64,000 nt of DNA from Aplysia californica (taxonomy: Eukaryota > Mollusca > Gastropoda > Aplysiida > Aplysiidae): positions 2,164,639 through 2,228,638 of the forward strand of contig NW_004797278.1 in assembly GCF_000002075.1 (NCBI RefSeq), read 5' to 3'. Numbering within the stretch: the stretch's first letter is position 1; each line of letters opens with the position of its first letter. The translations under genes were made by a program, and so were the position numbers. Shown in pieces: positions 45,501 to 54,761 of this stretch. The notes under the pieces were generated by a model. That model searched no databases. It was given only the letters and a program-made list of their open reading frames with translations, and was not told the origin of the DNA.

Positions 45501-45984
45501 CACTACCTCATTTGATTTCTTTTCCTTCCACGATACTCTTAGCAGTCTCCTAAGAAACCACATTAAATTGATCATTAAGTCAAAACAAGTAAACTTGCTT
45601 TGATAGTTGTCCATCTAATGAAAGAACTCCCGGTAAAAGAGACCTGTTTTCAGCTAATTTGACGTCAAAGTCGTAAAAAAAATGTGCCCAAACCATCTCA
45701 CTGGCATCGGGGGTTGGGGGGGGGGGGAGGGGGCACGAAACCATTGTGCCAGCGTCTGGGCAATAAACATTTGTCTTATTTTGCCGAGAACGAGGAAGAA
45801 AAAAAAAAGAAGTCTTATTTTGTTGTATTATAATTATATTTGTATATTCAATTTGATTCTATAATAGTTTTTGTTATCATTTTTCAGATGTAATGAAGTG
45901 TTGTCCATCCCTTTGACTGAAGCACCGGAGGTGCTGTCTAGGAAAGACCTGGACTCAACAAAGAGCTTGGTAGTCACTCCTTGA
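33622..45984 (+). CDS. CRYZL1: Quinone oxidoreductase-like protein 1 (CRYZL1), 11 exons, complete
   Basis: MDR-superfamily, NADPH quinone-reductase-like protein. Exons: 33622-33678, 35548-35625, 36171-36291, 36875-36943, 37725-37906, 40066-40129, 40365-40463, 41810-41943, 42420-42525, 44271-44316, 45888-45984; every junction is in phase and the total is 350 residues plus TGA (human CRYZL1 about 349). Signatures: NDVLIKVKACAVN, SCALGRDVAGDIVKIGSQVE, AGLSAYTAVHYQGHVTAGDT, the Rossmann turn VLVLEGATPRGSFTVQVAQA, GGVGVDCIIDNGG, LDPPDSQQLFLRGASVSFLF, ILKDIMDRIQNGEFR. The N-terminal GroES-like half lacks the full set of zinc ligands of alcohol dehydrogenases, as is usual for this branch. Start chosen because [15 protein letters not shown] joins exon 2 in phase. 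The exon 9 donor (GTATCC) is weak. Divergent from intersectin. Confidence 0.95.
33778..34052 (+). mobile_element. hAT-like MITE, copy 2, with intact 8-bp target duplication
   Basis: GAAAAGTT on both sides exactly (33770-33777 and 34053-34060). Inverted ends GGCGCTTTTTCGGTAGTTCC. Inside are two perfect short hairpins of the form CAGGGGGGC..GCCCCCCTG (about 33846 and 33893). About 275 bp, no frame. Inserted in CRYZL1 intron 1, 100 bp after exon 1. An 8-bp duplication fits hAT or P-type transposases. Confidence 0.78.
34420..34620 (+). repeat. Diverged relative of the hAT-like MITE interior
   Basis: GGGTTTCAGGGGGCCTGCCC and ATAATTTGATATTTTACAGT correspond to the middle of copy 2 at 33840-33950. 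Ends not recognisable. Confidence 0.5.
37086..37510 (-). mobile_element. SINE family B in CRYZL1 intron 4
   Basis: Target duplication GACCAGAACTCTT at about 37089-37101 and 37498-37510. The plus-strand order is the same as at 15640: core GTAGAGGTTTTACGGCACTC, GGGGTGGATGTCAACAGAGA, CAACAGCACAAAGTCTGTTT, GGAATGGCCTAAAGACACTT, CGGAGGGGG. About 395 bp. Confidence 0.8.
38310..39880. repeat. Possible long inverted-ended element in CRYZL1 intron 5
   Basis: The left end has CCCCGCGGAAAATTGCATTT and a run of AATTGCA/AAATTGC words (to about 38400). The right end has the reverse complement style: AAATTGCGAGAAATTGCGAA, TTGCGGACCTCGAC (39785-39860). The ends pair only loosely. The middle has a (CA)n tract (39488-39512) and a duplicated GTGTC.CGTACACGGTAAC (39050-39110). 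No transposase frame. Confidence 0.35.
40717..41587. mobile_element. piggyBac-type MITE with TTAA and perfect 14-bp ends
   Basis: TTAACTCATTCGCTACG on the left and CGTAGCGAATGAGTTAA on the right are exact reverse complements including TTAA. The 863-bp interior is AT-rich, with no transposase frame. It lies in CRYZL1 intron 7. Confidence 0.8.
43120..43570 (-). mobile_element. LINE 3'-end fragment in CRYZL1 intron 9
   Basis: Minus-strand peptides include CLRKLLRIRWTDRITNEDVL, RDEEGRRRSRWIGHTFRTSS and GKATWNLEKSHRNGC-like words, the C-terminal part of an RTE/CR1-like reverse transcriptase protein. Stops and a frame change are present. The 3' end abuts an ATGATGAT run. Confidence 0.65.
45185..45614 (-). 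mobile_element. LINE 3'-end fragment with (ATG)n tail in CRYZL1 intron 10
   Basis: Open for 133 codons: MWFLRRLLRVSWKEKKSNEV, RKRQMQFLGHLNRHKGLEHL, GNIEGKRGRGRPRTTYLGNL, then a (GAT)n tail on the minus strand (ATCATCATC at 45199-45217). Microsatellite tails of this type are usual for RTE-clade LINEs. It ends about 290 bp before the last CRYZL1 exon. Confidence 0.72.
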
Positions 45985-46590
45985 AATGTCAGATTTAAAC
46001 ACTGTTGTTCATTCCCTTAGATACTGATTCAAATAATGAAGTTATAAGAATGTACTCTTTTGTTTTGTTGGTTCTCCAGAACTAATGAAATTGCATTCTA
46101 AAATGCTGTCAGTCATCTTTACTGATGTGAACTTTGTTATAATTATGGCAGACTGAACTTTCTGTTTCACTGGTGTTATATTAAAGAGTATAAGCTGTCT
46201 TTTAAGATTGCATTTGACCTTTGTGATACGTATTTTGTGCTTGTGTCTTCTCAACAATGTACTGCGAGGGCCATGAATTTCCATGCTCAAGAGAAATTAT
46301 AACAGATATATTTTTTTTGTATTGACGTTTCTTTCAGTTTTGTAAGTTCTTGTTTTAGAAAAAAAAATGTTTATTTTTTTGTCAATGAAAGGAAACCTTT
46401 TTTTTTTTAGCCATCCCTAGACTAGGACTGTGGGGTAGAAGTGCAGACTGAGTCGAGATCAAGTTAGCATGATGTGCTGTAGATTGGGTGACTGCAGAAA
46501 GTAAAATACTGTAAAACATTTTTTTGTTGACATGTTACAATGGACAGCTTCATAGTGCAATAAAATGGTTACTTTGACAGGTGAGAATGA
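45985..46590 (+). other. CRYZL1: CRYZL1 3'UTR with polyadenylation signal
   Basis: Follows the TGA at 45982-45984. The clearest AATAAA is at 46559-46564 (GCAATAAAATGG), about 575 nt after the stop, so the transcript likely ends near 46.58 kb. A SINE starts about 60 bp later. Confidence 0.6.
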
Positions 46591-46629
46591 GTTTGGAAAT
46601 TTAATCTTTGATTTGTTGCTTTAATGTTG

Positions 46630-47040
46630 ATTAAATATTTATTGTTTTGTTTAGTTTTAGTAAGGTTTTAAGGCGCTCGCAAATGCATAAGGTCGTATAA
46701 GCGCCTGGGGGTGGATGTCAACAGAGAACAGGGAATCTGGCTTACTCTACTCACCTCTCTAGCTTCGACAGCACAAAGTCTGCTTCGACTATCAAGGCAC
46801 CATGGAAATAGCAGTTCCCAAAAGAGTGACAAACAAAACAAAAGAAGTTAAGGAAAAATGACCATAGTATGGACGAAGAAAGAAAAAGCAGCAGTTCCCC
46901 CAATGTTGTCCCGGCACAGAATGGGTATGACATTGATATATCAGCCCATTTACAATTTTACTGTGCATCCCCCCTTTGGGAATGGCCTAAAGACAACTTC
47001 AGTCAGTAGCACTGCCCTGGTTGGGGGGGGGGTATTGTTT
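46630..47040 (-). mobile_element. SINE family B downstream of CRYZL1
   Basis: TATTGTTTTG flanks both sides (about 46638 and 47032). The core reads GTAAGGTTTTAAGGCGCTCG...CATAAGGTCGTATAAGCGCC, more decayed than other copies, followed by the same body ending in CACTGCCCTGG and G9. Confidence 0.75.
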
Positions 47041-47299
47041 TGATAAATGATGAAGTAGTAATGTTCAGTTGAATAGGGGCTTGCGAGACCCGAGGAACTT
47101 AAATAGATCTATACATATGTACCTACCAAAATACATTGTGATAAATAGAATGAAATCAACCCCTGGCACTTCTGTCAGGACCCACAATGCTACTGACTTT
47201 TCGTAGTAGTCTGTTTTTCTAGAAGGTCTTAGAATGAAGTGTCCTTTGCTTTCTAGACTGGCTTGCTCAATATTATTTTGAAAGATACATAATTTACCA

Positions 47300-48400
47300 T
47301 TAACCCTTTGAGCCCGAGCTTCCGATACACCGATGGCATGTAAAATTGCCTGTATGCCTAGCCACTAGTGCACTGGTGAGCGAGACCCTTTCCCTAACGC
47401 GGCCCGTCTGGCAAACATGAAAAACAGTGTTTACTTCAAAGCACATCATTGATTTTTTAAAAAGATCTTTCTGAATTAGATGTTTGTAATGACGAGAACT
47501 ACCCTTAGTGGTACAGTGGAGTCCACTTATAACGAGTCCGTAAAAAAAACGAGAAGTCTGTTATAAAGACACTTCTAAAACCCCGTTTTTTCTCCTCCTT
47601 ACCTCTGTAAATAAAATACTGCTATAGCGCTATCAGACAAACATGCAAGTCGGTTATAGCCGAATATTGCAGCTGCTGTGCACAGTACATAGGCCAATTA
47701 TACATGCAAAACCTCGCCAGTTGAGAAACTTGTTGGTGATCTAGCGAATCAAAGAATAGGAGAGCCCATGTGCGTCAACAATGAAGGCCGGAGCGACTGA
47801 GTAGGGAGGGACAAGCAGAACGCATTGCGTGATAGGCCAGCGTAAGCCTAGTTTAGATTATCAAGGCCTTCCATGCCTCTCACTTCTCCGATGCGGGGAT
47901 GGAGAGGTCACAGCAATGTATGTGATGGATGGAGCGAATGTGTGGCGGGCGCAAGCAGACGGAATGCACCACAGGGTGGGGTGTGGTGGGGGAAAACCAC
48001 AGTCGGCAAGTTAGCCCAGAGCCCTTTCTTTCTGATCGCCAACGCCGAGCTGTCAGTCCATATGGCTAGAGAAAGAAACATGATTCGATTTTTGATCAAG
48101 TAAGACCTAGCTAGAGGTCATGTTGAAACAAAATTATCATCAGGGGGGTAGCAAAAGGAAACTAACAGAACACCAAACTCATAGATTAGGCCTACTTTAC
48201 AGTTTCCTTTGAATTTATTACTGGATCCCTTGTAGCGAGAATTCTGCTATAACGGACATTTGGCTCCGGTCCCCTCCCTCTCGTTATAACAGGATTCCAC
48301 TGCATAGGGAATGTGATTCTGACGATGATATAGTTTATTAATATGTGAGATTAATTTAAATTAGGTGTGAATCGCTCAGGAGCTCGGGCAGAGGGGCACA
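47300..48400. repeat. Possible TTAA-type element hosting the pogo-like MITE
   Basis: TTAACCCTTTGAGCCCGAGC at 47300 resembles a piggyBac-MITE left end. An imperfect mirror GAGCTCGGGCAGAGGGG is at about 48380, but without TTAA. If real, it is a decayed element with the 47514-48302 MITE nested inside. Confidence 0.3.
47514..48302. mobile_element. pogo/Tigger-like MITE
   Basis: Left end TACAGTGGAGTCCACTTATA (TA then the terminal repeat) and right end TCGTTATAACAGGATTCCAC-TG. Inverted, the ends agree as CAGTGGA.TCC...TTATAACGAG. 789 bp, interior non-coding. CAGTG..TTATAACG ends with TA targets are typical of pogo-group elements. The right target is CA, presumably mutated from TA. Confidence 0.72.
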
Positions 48401-49443
48401 GTTTGTCCTGCCCAGAGTTTGTTTTTCAGTTTGGGGCTAGAATTAATTTGGATATTTTGCTTTGATGACCAGTTCTCCTTCCTATTTCTTCTGTGTTTTT
48501 ATTATATGTTTACCATGTGCTCATGGCCTCTGAAGGTTTGCTTCTTTATCCCATGTTCATGTTGAAATAGTGCTCAATCCCATTTGCTGCCTTACCAGAG
48601 TAGTTAGAAAGCAGAAAAAAAAAGAATTGACCTGTGACCTTGCCTGGTAAATGGGAATCAAACCAGATGCTTTAGCTTGAGAGGTAAACTCCTTTCCCTC
48701 TGACCGAGAGTCACCTCTTCCACTTCCATAGTATAGGGGTGTTTCTTCCTTCTAGATCTAGACACAGCCAGAAACTGAACCCATTATCTTTCTATTGCAA
48801 GGCCAGAAGGTTCATCACTGATAACCCTATCATCCTGATCGTAGAGTAACCGGATCATTGTGTCTGAGTACATTATTTTTACCAATAACAGGGAAGAGTC
48901 GAAGTACAAAGTCACTTCAACTAAGCTTCATTTACATCACAAACAGCAGGATAAAAGTCTACTGAATTCTTGAAAGTCTGTGATTGTGTCTCCAATCACC
49001 CTTATTGAGCAAAGCATTGCACATGTTTTTGAGCAGCACTGATTATGGTGGCCAACCAGTGTAAAAGACTGGTTTTCACTCTTCGACCCAAAGCTGTGGC
49101 GTCAGTGGTCTAGTGGTTATAGAGTCTAAACCTGAGGTGCGCTGAGGTTTTCTGGTGTGTTGGGATGTGCAGGGTCAACTGCAACACCAGGTCGATAGTT
49201 TTCAGGGGGCATGTTAGATTTCTTTCAATGTCACTCTGCAGATTGATGAGGAATATCTACCATTCTTGCCAGGTCTCAGTTTTGATAGCAGCCATTCTCT
49301 CTACAGCATGTGGGGAGTCCTTGAACACCACCTTATTTCCAACCCCTGTAGGTTGTTTAGACGGTAGATTATTGATCTTTGAACTGTTAATTGCCATCTT
49401 TCCAACTCCGTAATTGACACATTGTTTTCTAAACCACAAAAAG

Positions 49444-49448
<5 letters not shown>

Positions 49449-49498
<50 letters not shown>
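49449..49498 (+). repeat. (GT)n microsatellite
   Basis: About 25 GT units without interruption. It accounts for the Thr-His open frame on the minus strand. Confidence 0.95.
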
Positions 49499-49501
<3 letters not shown>

Positions 49502-49574
49502 GTTTAAAAAGTTTCAATGATGTTTTCCGCAACTCCACAAACGTACGCTGTTACTTCCTACTGCCTGGTTAACT

Positions 49575-49795
49575 GTCCGCGTCTGTGGTGCAATAGTTAG
49601 GCCATTGATTGACTGCTGCACACTGAAGACAGTAGTTTGATTCCCGTATGGGAAAACCTAATTTAAAGGTATCACTATCAGTGCTTTCGTTCTGCTCAGA
49701 TGCTGCATCCATCCCACTCATCCTGGGCTGGCCCTGACACGGTGGGTCAGAGCAGTGTTCAACGAAAAGTCGCTAGCTCAGAATGACATAGTTCG
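49575..49795 (+). mobile_element. tRNA-derived SINE, family D
   Basis: GCGTCTGTGGTGCAATAGTT (box A region), GTTTGATTCCC (box B), then GGGCTGGCCCTGACACGGTG and GGTCAGAG. Truncated before the TAAAACATCTAC end seen in other copies. Confidence 0.72.
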
Positions 49796-50039
49796 ATCTG
49801 CTCAGAACCTAGTTTTGAGAAATTTGACATTGAGTTTCACAACATGTCAATCCAAGCTTTTTGGGATGTAATTCTTTGAATATCCTGATAATGACTCCGC
49901 TCCGAGTAATCTTATGATTTTGATAGAGCAGAAAGAACATATCATGGTCTTAGTACCTCAAAACAGCCAAAAATGTCAGACGGTACTTTGTAATTACAAG
50001 GTAGCGAAGCACATGTACAGTATTAATTCCAGCAACCAA

Positions 50040-50165
50040 TCAGCGTCTGTGGTGTGATTGATTGAATTTGTTTAGACGTTTATTAGTTGCACACAGAAGA
50101 CGTGAGTCCGATTTCCGCGCGGGAAAGTTGTAGTTTTATCGCGTATCTTCTACAATGTTTGTCAA
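50040..50165 (+). mobile_element. SINE family D, head fragment
   Basis: GCGTCTGTGGTGTGATTGAT followed by a decayed box B (GAGTCCGATTTCCGCGCGGG). The 3' half is missing. Confidence 0.55.
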
Positions 50166-50324
50166 CCGGCTTGATGAAATGGTTTGTCTGTGAAGTGAGG
50201 GAGGAGGGTTGATAGGCAAGCAATCAGAGACAGACAGACAGACAATCAGAGACGAGGACAAACATTATGTGTAAGACATTTTATTTAGTATCAATTCTTC
50301 TTTTTTCTGTTTTTGGACGCTCTG

Positions 50325-50550
50325 TCAGCTCAGTTGGTATCTTGCTGGACTAATCGGATGGCCCTGGTTCGCATCCCAGACAGGGAGTTCTTGAACCCGG
50401 GTCGTTTTGTGACGGTTTCACGGCTCTCAACCCATTTGACTCGGTCCTGACGGAGACGGACGTTACATTACACAATACAAAAGGAGGCCACCCCTCTTCA
50501 ATAACCTATTAGGGTTGATAGGGCATTAAACCTATACGCTTGCTTTCTTT
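50325..50550 (+). mobile_element. tRNA-derived SINE, family E
   Basis: Head GTCAGCTCAGTTGGTATCTT (box A) and CTGGTTCGCATCCCAG (box B). The body ends in CCTATTAGGGTTGATAGGGC and ATTAAACCTATACGC. Unlike families A, B and D. Only one copy seen in this window. Confidence 0.6.
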
Positions 50551-50877
50551 CTGGGGTTTTTTTTTCGGGTGGGGAATTATATAGAGGTCTATCTATAAGT
50601 ATAAGTTCACCTAACTTTTTATGTATAACTAGGCCTCAATCCAACGCTTTATCCTACGCTAGGTGTAACACAAAACACATGAGGTATTAACTTTCAAGAT
50701 AATTAATTTGTATGCACTGTTACCTTCTTGGTTTTTTAGGAACGTCATTTCGCTGGCAGCTGGTTTCGATTGTGGAAAATTATGCCTATCATAAACACCT
50801 AAAGGTTAATTAATCAAATTGTGGCATTCGTTTTTGTTCCGTTTGTGCAAGCCCTCTCACAGACACACGCGCGCGCA

Positions 50878-50926
<49 letters not shown>

Positions 50927-50936
50927 GCGCGCGCAT
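50878..50936 (+). repeat. (CA)n-(CG)n microsatellite
   Basis: About 17 CA units followed by about 11 CG units. The CG block can adopt Z-DNA and is unusual in animal DNA with CpG methylation. Confidence 0.95.
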
Positions 50937-52246
50937 GATGTTCAGACACATACATACTGTATATTATTATAAACCGTGCCTTACAAAAGAAGCTTGAAAA
51001 TGTATTCCCCCTATTGTCTTGTTAAAGTTAAAGCCTTGCACTCCCCACACTTGATGCATACATGTACCAATTTAAAGCTAAATAAATTTTGCATCACCTG
51101 ACACATCAATTTTTTTTATTTACGAATAAGAGTCGCTCGAGATGTGGTTACTCAAAATTAACCCGAAAAAAAATCATGCTTGGCAAAATTGTGTTTAATC
51201 AAAGGAACGTAAAAGTGTGTTACCGATTATATTGGAAGGTACATGTATTGCTTTTTAGAAGAATGGAGAATATCATTGTGCTCTTCAATTGATAATGTTT
51301 TACTATGATATTTTTCAGACAGATTGGAAGGCAGAGCAGATACAGATACTTCAAATGGGCTAAACATCAAATGTGCTCGTCAGAATTTTGTTTACGAGCC
51401 TTTGTTTTCGTGGACAATTATCACTAACCCTTTTGAGCATGAACCGTGTTACATTTTTTGACATAATCATCTGTCACTGAGGAACAGACTTTATAAAACT
51501 TCCATGATTTGGGGTGGTCTGGCTGGAATGAACAAAGCCCCGTTTGTGAGTATCAACGGATGGCGGGATTTAGATAACTACATCGCCACAAGTACTGGAA
51601 CTTCATGTCGCTTCCTTGTTTTCGTAATGGTGCCATTCAAGTAGACTTCTTTAAGCACCTTCTCACATGGTTAACAGCTTTAGATAATTCTTGGAAAAGC
51701 AAATCATACCAACGACAGAGTTGTCATCAGTAAATTATAGCCCCGATGACTCCTACCGATATGTGGAAACCCCATGAAACAGCAGCTGAAGAAACGCAAC
51801 TTTGCTTCCAGTTCAGACGCTTTGTTTGCAACTCTGTGACACTTGGGATCAAATGACAGGTTCATGCTCTACACAAAAATAATGTCTCCTAAGCAAAATA
51901 CTAATGAGCACATTTAATGCTGAGTCCATGCTCTGTGTGGTATATGTGACTGTTCTCTTTTCCAATACGTTTCAAACTATCGTAATGATATCATTTTTGT
52001 TTTTAAAAGTCTCCATTTGTTTGATATGCAATACTTGATTTCACAGAATTTTGCCGAGTCAAATTTTTAAAGATTATTGAGTGACCATATCTCGGGCCAC
52101 TCTTACTTATGGTAGATGAAATATTAATGTGTCAGATGATGCATAATTTATTTAGCTTTAATTGCTGTGCTGCATGAGTGGGTAGTGAAAGGCTTTAACA
52201 CGATGATGGGTTGAACACATTTTTACGTTTCTTTGGACGCCACTGT

Positions 52247-52407
<161 letters not shown>

Positions 52408-53196
52408 CTATATATATCGTCAAAAATAAACTTGAAAGATGCATTAGATCTATATCACCTCCAGTTTGAGGGCGGAACACTGGAGCCAACAAGCACACAA
52501 CAAACTCAACAGTATCATGCCCAAATTTGGCCCCACAAAGTTTTCGGGTTTCTTCTGAAGAGATGAAGTTATTTTTAATTAGATACATGTATTGTACACA
52601 CCTCCCGAAGTCCCGGACACACGTATCACCTGCAGAGGGCAGAGAGACGAAAAACGCTTTTGTGTCAGATGCTATGCCGATCAAACGACCGGCACATCCT
52701 TACTAGGGTCTCCAGACTTTGGACAGACCCGAAGGAAATATTATTCTGAATGCATCAATTTGAAGAATTTATTCTAGATTGTTAATCTTAACAAAATTCT
52801 CACTTTCGTAACTGTCTTTTGTTTGTTTTGTTATTGTTTTGTTTGTTTGTTCTTTTTTTTTTGGGGGGGGGGGGGAGGGGTAGGGTTCTTTCAACGGCGC
52901 TCGCAACTGTATAAGGTCAAGTGAGCACACCATTTGTCTTTATCAAACTCCCATGCTACATTAGAGTACCTTCTAACTCACGTATGTGCTACGATAGAGA
53001 GATCGAAGACACTATCGACCTAATACTAATACATATTACGACTTGCTATAATAATGTTGGCTTGGTCAACAAGTTCTATCCATGCACGACCTGTCTCCCA
53101 TTTCGAGAGGAGCGTCTCACGTTACCATGTGGCCTATACATAATTAGTCTTCATCTACATGTGTAATTATACTGTATGTGAAATTTGATCCTCACG

Positions 53197-53204
53197 TATA
53201 AATA
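53197..53204 (+). promoter_or_regulatory. TATA box of a candidate gene
   Basis: TATAAATA, about 100 nt before an ATG in good context (GCGCAATGG). Transcription would be expected to start near 53.23 kb. Confidence 0.4.
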
Positions 53205-53305
53205 AGACTGGAAAAACTCAAGGTTCAGTGTGTTTACATGAGGCCTTTTGGTATCTCTGCGATACGTATCCTTCCCAAGACCTGTGTTCTATTCTTTGAA
53301 GCGCA

Positions 53306-53370
53306 ATGGCATCAACAAACAACGACGGCGAGGAGGAGCAGAAGAAAAAGCCATTTTTCTACTATGTCAA
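53306..53370 (+). CDS. Candidate first coding exon of an unidentified gene
   Basis: ATG with G at -3 and G at +4 opens 21 codons (MASTNNDGEEEQKKK, then PFFYYV) and ends at a plausible donor AA/GTATGA in phase 2. A TATA box lies about 109 nt upstream. Beyond the donor the sequence turns to AT-rich low complexity. The acidic-then-basic start followed by an aromatic run could be a charged N-terminus before a domain in a later exon. No further exon was recognised before the window ends, because the next 10 kb are transposons. Not identified. Confidence 0.35.
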
Positions 53371-53604
53371 GTATGAAGATTTATTTATTTATGTATTATA
53401 TTATATGATATATTATTATATGTATACATTAAACATGCATAAATATATATATATATATATACTATTCTAAACTATACTATACATAATAATATATATAATA
53501 TGGTATGACATAATTATATATAAACTGTATTTACATTATGCGTTTATTCCTCCATTTACTTTATCATGTATTATTGTAGGAAAACTGCACCAGGGATTTA
53601 CACC

Positions 53605-53848
53605 ATCATTTATGGTGCAGCGGTTAGGTGCCTCGTTGTCGCACGCAAAAGACAAGAGTTCGATTCCCGTTTGAGGAGAATTTGTATTGTGTATCTCATA
53701 TTTTCTGCTGGGACGTTGTGTCTCTTACAGCCCGTGTTGGCCCTGACAGACAGAGTCGAAACAGCTCGCATCTTAAAAATGATATCAATTAAATTGCAGT
53801 CATTTTTGGGGATGGGGTGGTGGTGTAAAACATCTACTATTACTTAAC
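53605..53848 (+). mobile_element. tRNA-derived SINE, family D, most complete copy
   Basis: ATGGTGCAGCGGTTAGGTGC (box A), GAGTTCGATTCCCG (box B, intact), TTTTCTGCTGGGACGTTGTG, TTGGCCCTGACAGACAGAGT, GTGTAAAACATCTACTATTA. About 240 bp. Reference copy for the family in this window. Confidence 0.78.
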
Positions 53849-53946
53849 AAGTTTACATTGGCCTACATACGTTTTCAAATATTCACAGAAGTTCTTACAT
53901 GCCCACAACATTATTTCTTGAATAATTTTTTTAAAAAGTTGGAATG

Positions 53947-53947
<1 letters not shown>

Positions 53948-54034
<87 letters not shown>

Positions 54035-54110
54035 GTTGTTGGTTTTTTTGCGTGTGTGTTTTGTTGTTGGTTTTTTTGCTTTTGTGTGTGTGTGTGTGTG
54101 TGTTTTGTTT
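53948..54110 (+). repeat. (TG)n microsatellite with TTTTGTTGTTGG interruptions
   Basis: About 41 TG units to 54030, then shorter TG blocks separated by two copies of TTTTGTTGTTGGTTTTTTTG. No coding meaning. Confidence 0.95.
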
Positions 54111-54239
54111 GTTTGTTGTTGTTTTTTTTTTTGTTAACTGCGTTAAGAACTTTATTGCACTGATAGACGAAGCATGCATGTCTTTTGGCCAGCTCCAGGG
54201 TCTTGACAATGTTTTAAATGAAAAAGCTTATCATCACTA

Positions 54240-54425
54240 TCATCTGCATTGTCATCTGAAGAAGCCCCGAATTCGATTCACGCACAGTAAGAATTTGTTT
54301 AGTACCTCCGTCTTTCGACAAGGTCGTTGTTCCCCTCTCAGCCCAGGTTGGCCCTGACTCGTAAGGTCGAAGCTCTCCCCTAAGTGATCTGAAGTGTGTC
54401 GATTGAGGAGTAAAACACACATTAT
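54240..54425 (+). mobile_element. SINE family D, 5'-decayed copy
   Basis: Box B remnant GAATTCGATTCACG, then CAGCCCAGGTTGGCCCTGAC, AAGGTCGAAG and GAGTAAAACACACATT. Head lost. Confidence 0.65.
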
Positions 54426-54644
54426 AATTTTTTTAAAAAGAAAGAATAGAAACCGCTGACAACTTCAATAATATACTTTGCCCGAGTTGAATTACCTGTA
54501 AACCTAAAGTGGAGTGTTTACTGAGAGAAACATTGTACGAAAAAAGACACGACAGTGCAAACCATCGCTGGGAGGATGGAGGAGCTTAAATGGGTTTGTT
54601 TTTCTCTGACCCCCCCCCCTCTCCCTGACACATCGAGTAAAACT

Positions 54645-54761
54645 AGAATGATGCTAAAATGTAGCCCCTAAGTGATACGAGTACCTTATGTAAGTGTAGC
54701 AACCCTAAATATGATAGTTTTATACCCTCTCTTTTTTTCTTGGCTTGTTTTACTCTGGATA
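54645..54761 (+). repeat. Tandem target unit, copy 1 (left part)
   Basis: Contains AGAATGATGCTAAAATGTAG, GAGTACCTTATGTAAGTGTA and TAGTTTTATACCCTCTCTTT. The same words recur at 58677-58730 and 63564-63640. The unit is interrupted at CTCTGGATA by the LINE. Confidence 0.75.

Noticed and set aside
45325-45603. 92-codon plus-strand frame
   Set aside because: Antisense of the RTE-like LINE tail at 45185-45614.
47829-48103. Overlapping 61- and 76-codon frames
   Set aside because: Interior of the pogo-like MITE. No transposase motif.
49090-49420. tRNA-like GTCTAGTGGTTATAGAGTC with an 82-codon frame
   Set aside because: Decayed SINE-like head at most. The frame has no support and the body did not match the other families well enough to call.
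53858-54357. 101- and 137-codon Cys-Val frames and a Thr-His frame on the other strand
   Set aside because: Translation of the (TG)n tract and flanking SINE.
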